A stretch of 6,878 nucleotides of DNA from Flavobacteriia bacterium. Its GTDB lineage: Bacteria; Bacteroidota; Bacteroidia; Flavobacteriales; Flavobacteriaceae. The notes beneath the pieces are model-generated. The model was not told the DNA's origin, did not search any database, and saw only the letters and a list, made by a program, of their open reading frames with translations. The DNA is taken from contig DRQI01000469.1 of the NCBI GenBank assembly GCA_011330545.1, forward strand, positions 1-6,878, read 5' to 3'. How positions within the stretch are numbered: position 1 is the stretch's first letter; each line of letters starts with the position of its first letter. Of this stretch, positions 5,664-6,878 are shown piece after piece. The translations under genes and the position numbers were made by a program.

Positions 5664-5711
5664 TTCGCGAAAGATAGACTAAAACCTTGATGGTCTTAAA
5701 ATGTTCAGGGC
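5664..5711 (+). promoter_or_regulatory. Pseudoknot leader element, copy 6
   Basis: The 5' box is TTCGCGAAAGAT (5664-5675). Stem 1 is AGACTA (5676-5681) with TGGTCT (5691-5696). Its innermost pair is A-T where the other copies have G-C, a clean compensatory change. Loop 1 is AAA (5682-5684). Stem 2 is CCTTGA (5685-5690) with TCAGGG (5705-5710), one G-U pair. Loop 3 is 8 nt and A-rich (5697-5704). The invariant C is at 5711. It ends 23 nt before the ATG at 5734. TATTTTCG (5660-5667) overlapping the box loosely resembles the TAnnTTTG promoter box, with a TTG 22 nt upstream (5635-5637); this spacing is not reproduced in all copies. Confidence 0.78.
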
Positions 5712-5733
5712 TAATTAGTTAAAATTTTTTATT

Positions 5734-5919
5734 ATGAAAAAATTAGCAAATTTAACAGGTGTAAAAACCTTACATAAAAATGAGCAAAAATCTATTCTAG
5801 GGGGCGATTCTCACGGAAGAAAATGTGGGCCGATACGTATAAAAGGATTTCCTTATGTAATCATTTTGCCATGCCCATTATTAGAAACATGTATAAATGG
5901 CGAATGCCAAGCATTGTAA
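5734..5919 (+). CDS. Double-glycine-leader peptide precursor 6 (hydrophobic core, four Cys)
   Basis: A 61-residue precursor lying between the exporter and adaptor genes, apart from the other five. The leader (MKKLANLTGV start, L13, E17, Q18, I21, G23-G24) is standard. The 37-residue core has a basic start (DSHGRKCGPIRIKG), a hydrophobic stretch (FPYVIILPCPLL, 39-50) and cysteines 31, 47, 53 and 58, the last two forming the C-x2-G-x-C motif CINGEC. It lacks the C-terminal aromatic residue of precursors 1-4. The hydrophobic run could suit membrane interaction, which is speculative. It has its own leader element and a following terminator hairpin, so it looks like a complete cassette set into the transport operon. 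Confidence 0.85.
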   Translation: MKKLANLTGVKTLHKNEQKSILGGDSHGRKCGPIRIKGFPYVIILPCPLLETCINGECQAL

Positions 5920-5926
5920 TAATTAT

Positions 5927-5955
5927 AAAGTAGGGTTTAAAGAAAACCCTACTTT
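5927..5955 (+). terminator. Terminator-like hairpin after precursor 6
   Basis: A perfect 12-bp stem, AAAGTAGGGTTT (5927-5938) with AAACCCTACTTT (5944-5955), encloses a 5-nt loop. It begins 7 nt after the stop codon. The tail (ACATAATAG) is AT-rich but not a U-run. If it ends transcription, the adaptor gene 31 nt further on needs read-through or its own promoter. Confidence 0.7.
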
Positions 5956-5986
5956 ACATAATAGTAACTAGTTTTTCATAAAAAAG

Positions 5987-6878
5987 ATGCCAGAAAATAA
6001 AAACGAAGAACAAGAAGACATACAATTAAGAAGCGAAGAAGTACAAGAAATATTAAGTTTTGTGCCCAATTGGATGATTCGTTGGGGGAATACGCTGATA
6101 TTGGTATTAATTGCAGGTTTGCTACTTATATCTTGGTTTGTAAAGTACCCAGATACCATTGCAACCGAAATTATAGTAACCACCGCCATCCCTCCTGAAA
6201 AAATATACGCCAAAAGTAGTGGCCAATTAGATGCTATCTTAGTCAGTGATAATGATGAAGTCTCAAAAAATAAAGTACTGGCTATTTTAGAAAATTCGGC
6301 AAACTATAAAGATGTATTATTACTTAAAAATATCATTGACACGTTAACGGTAAACTATGCAGATTTTTATTTCCCGTTAGAAAAACTACCAATGTTATTT
6401 TTAGGCGATGTAGAGTCTGATTATGCTTTATTTGAAAGAAACTATACAGAATACAAGCTCAATAAAGAGCTCAAGCCCTTTTCTAATGAATCATTAGCCA
6501 ATCAACTTTCTATAGCAGAAGCCAGAAGCAGGTTGAGTACTTTAATCTCGCAACAGCGTTTAAATAAAAAAGAAATAGCTTTAAAAAAGAAAGATTTAGA
6601 GCGCTTTGAAACCCTGTATAAAAAAGGAGTAATCTCTGCCCAAGAATACGACCAAAAACAACTTGATTTTCTCCAAGCACAACGTTCTTATAGAAGTATC
6701 AGTGCCTCTATTTCTCAACTGAGGGAAACCATTAATAATTCTCAAAAAAACCTAAGGGGAACAGAAATAAGAAAAGTACAAGACCAAAATAAAGAATTAA
6801 AAAATGTCATTCAGTCTTATAATCAACTCAAAAGGAGTTTAAAAAACTGGGAACTAAAGTATGTATTGCTTTCTTCTG
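5987..6878 (+). CDS. HlyD-family periplasmic adaptor of the peptide exporter, 3'-truncated
   Basis: The frame opens at the ATG at 5987 (context CATAAAAAAGATG) and runs 297 codons to the window edge without a stop. It has a cytoplasmic N-terminus (1-33), one membrane anchor (about 35-52, LILVLIAGLLLISWFV), a first lipoyl-like half (about 71-105, YAKSSGQLDAILVSDNDEVS) and a long charged coiled-coil hairpin (about 145-290). The coiled coil includes the family-typical YKKGVISAQEYDQ segment (211-223). The sequence stops as the chain would return to the second lipoyl half, so roughly the last third is missing. Adaptors of this type bridge C39 ABC exporters to a TolC-like outer-membrane channel, so the mature peptides likely reach the outside of the cell. 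No outer-membrane factor gene is seen in the window. Confidence 0.92.
   Translation, partial: MPENKNEEQEDIQLRSEEVQEILSFVPNWMIRWGNTLILVLIAGLLLISWFVKYPDTIATEIIVTTAIPPEKIYAKSSGQLDAILVSDNDEVSKNKVLAILENSANYKDVLLLKNIIDTLTVNYADFYFPLEKLPMLFLGDVESDYALFERNYTEYKLNKELKPFSNESLANQLSIAEARSRLSTLISQQRLNKKEIALKKKDLERFETLYKKGVISAQEYDQKQLDFLQAQRSYRSISASISQLRETINNSQKNLRGTEIRKVQDQNKELKNVIQSYNQLKRSLKNWELKYVLLSS

Overview
The window is AT-rich. Its start codons lack Shine-Dalgarno sequences and sit in A/T-rich contexts (often TTATTATG). The protein families present are a vitamin K epoxide reductase fused to a DsbA-like thioredoxin domain, a peptidase-containing ABC transporter and its HlyD partner. Together these point to a Bacteroidota genome, most likely a member of the Flavobacteriaceae. 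The taxonomic call is inference from style and gene families; no marker gene is present.

The locus encodes and exports small cysteine-rich peptides with double-glycine leaders (bacteriocin-like or pheromone-like). All genes are on the + strand. From left to right it holds: (1) a 5'-truncated membrane oxidoreductase, C39-like + VKOR + thioredoxin (2-1555), a plausible disulfide-forming enzyme for the peptides; (2) five precursor genes (1686-3302), each with an almost constant 24-residue leader and a different core of 28-46 residues with 4-7 cysteines; (3) a complete 730-residue C39-peptidase ABC exporter (3378-5570); (4) a short stretch with two palindromic repeat-like elements, then a sixth precursor gene (5734-5919); (5) the first 297 codons of a HlyD-family adaptor (5987 to the window end). 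No RiPP tailoring enzyme (LanM/LanB, YcaO, radical SAM) and no obvious immunity gene is visible, so disulfide bonding is the only modification the window itself suggests.

The most striking signal is non-coding. A roughly 40-50-nt element lies upstream of every one of the six precursor genes and nowhere else in the window. All six copies fold on paper as a compact H-type pseudoknot: a 5-6-bp stem 1 closes around an AAA loop and a CCUUGA-type strand, and that strand pairs with a UCAAGG-type strand 6-10 nt downstream of stem 1. Both stems show compensatory or GU-preserving changes between copies (for example CCUCGG/UCGAGG in copy 4). The 3' end of the pseudoknot lies 19-25 nt before each ATG. 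This looks like a structured 5' leader RNA, either a riboswitch or a protein-responsive or translation-control element, dedicated to this peptide family. I do not recognise it as a known class.

Terminator-like hairpins follow precursors 1, 2, 3, 5 and 6 and the oxidoreductase gene. Most peptide genes therefore look like self-contained cassettes (leader RNA, constant leader peptide, variable core, terminator), and the export and oxidation proteins are shared among them. No stretch longer than 300 bases lacks a gene.
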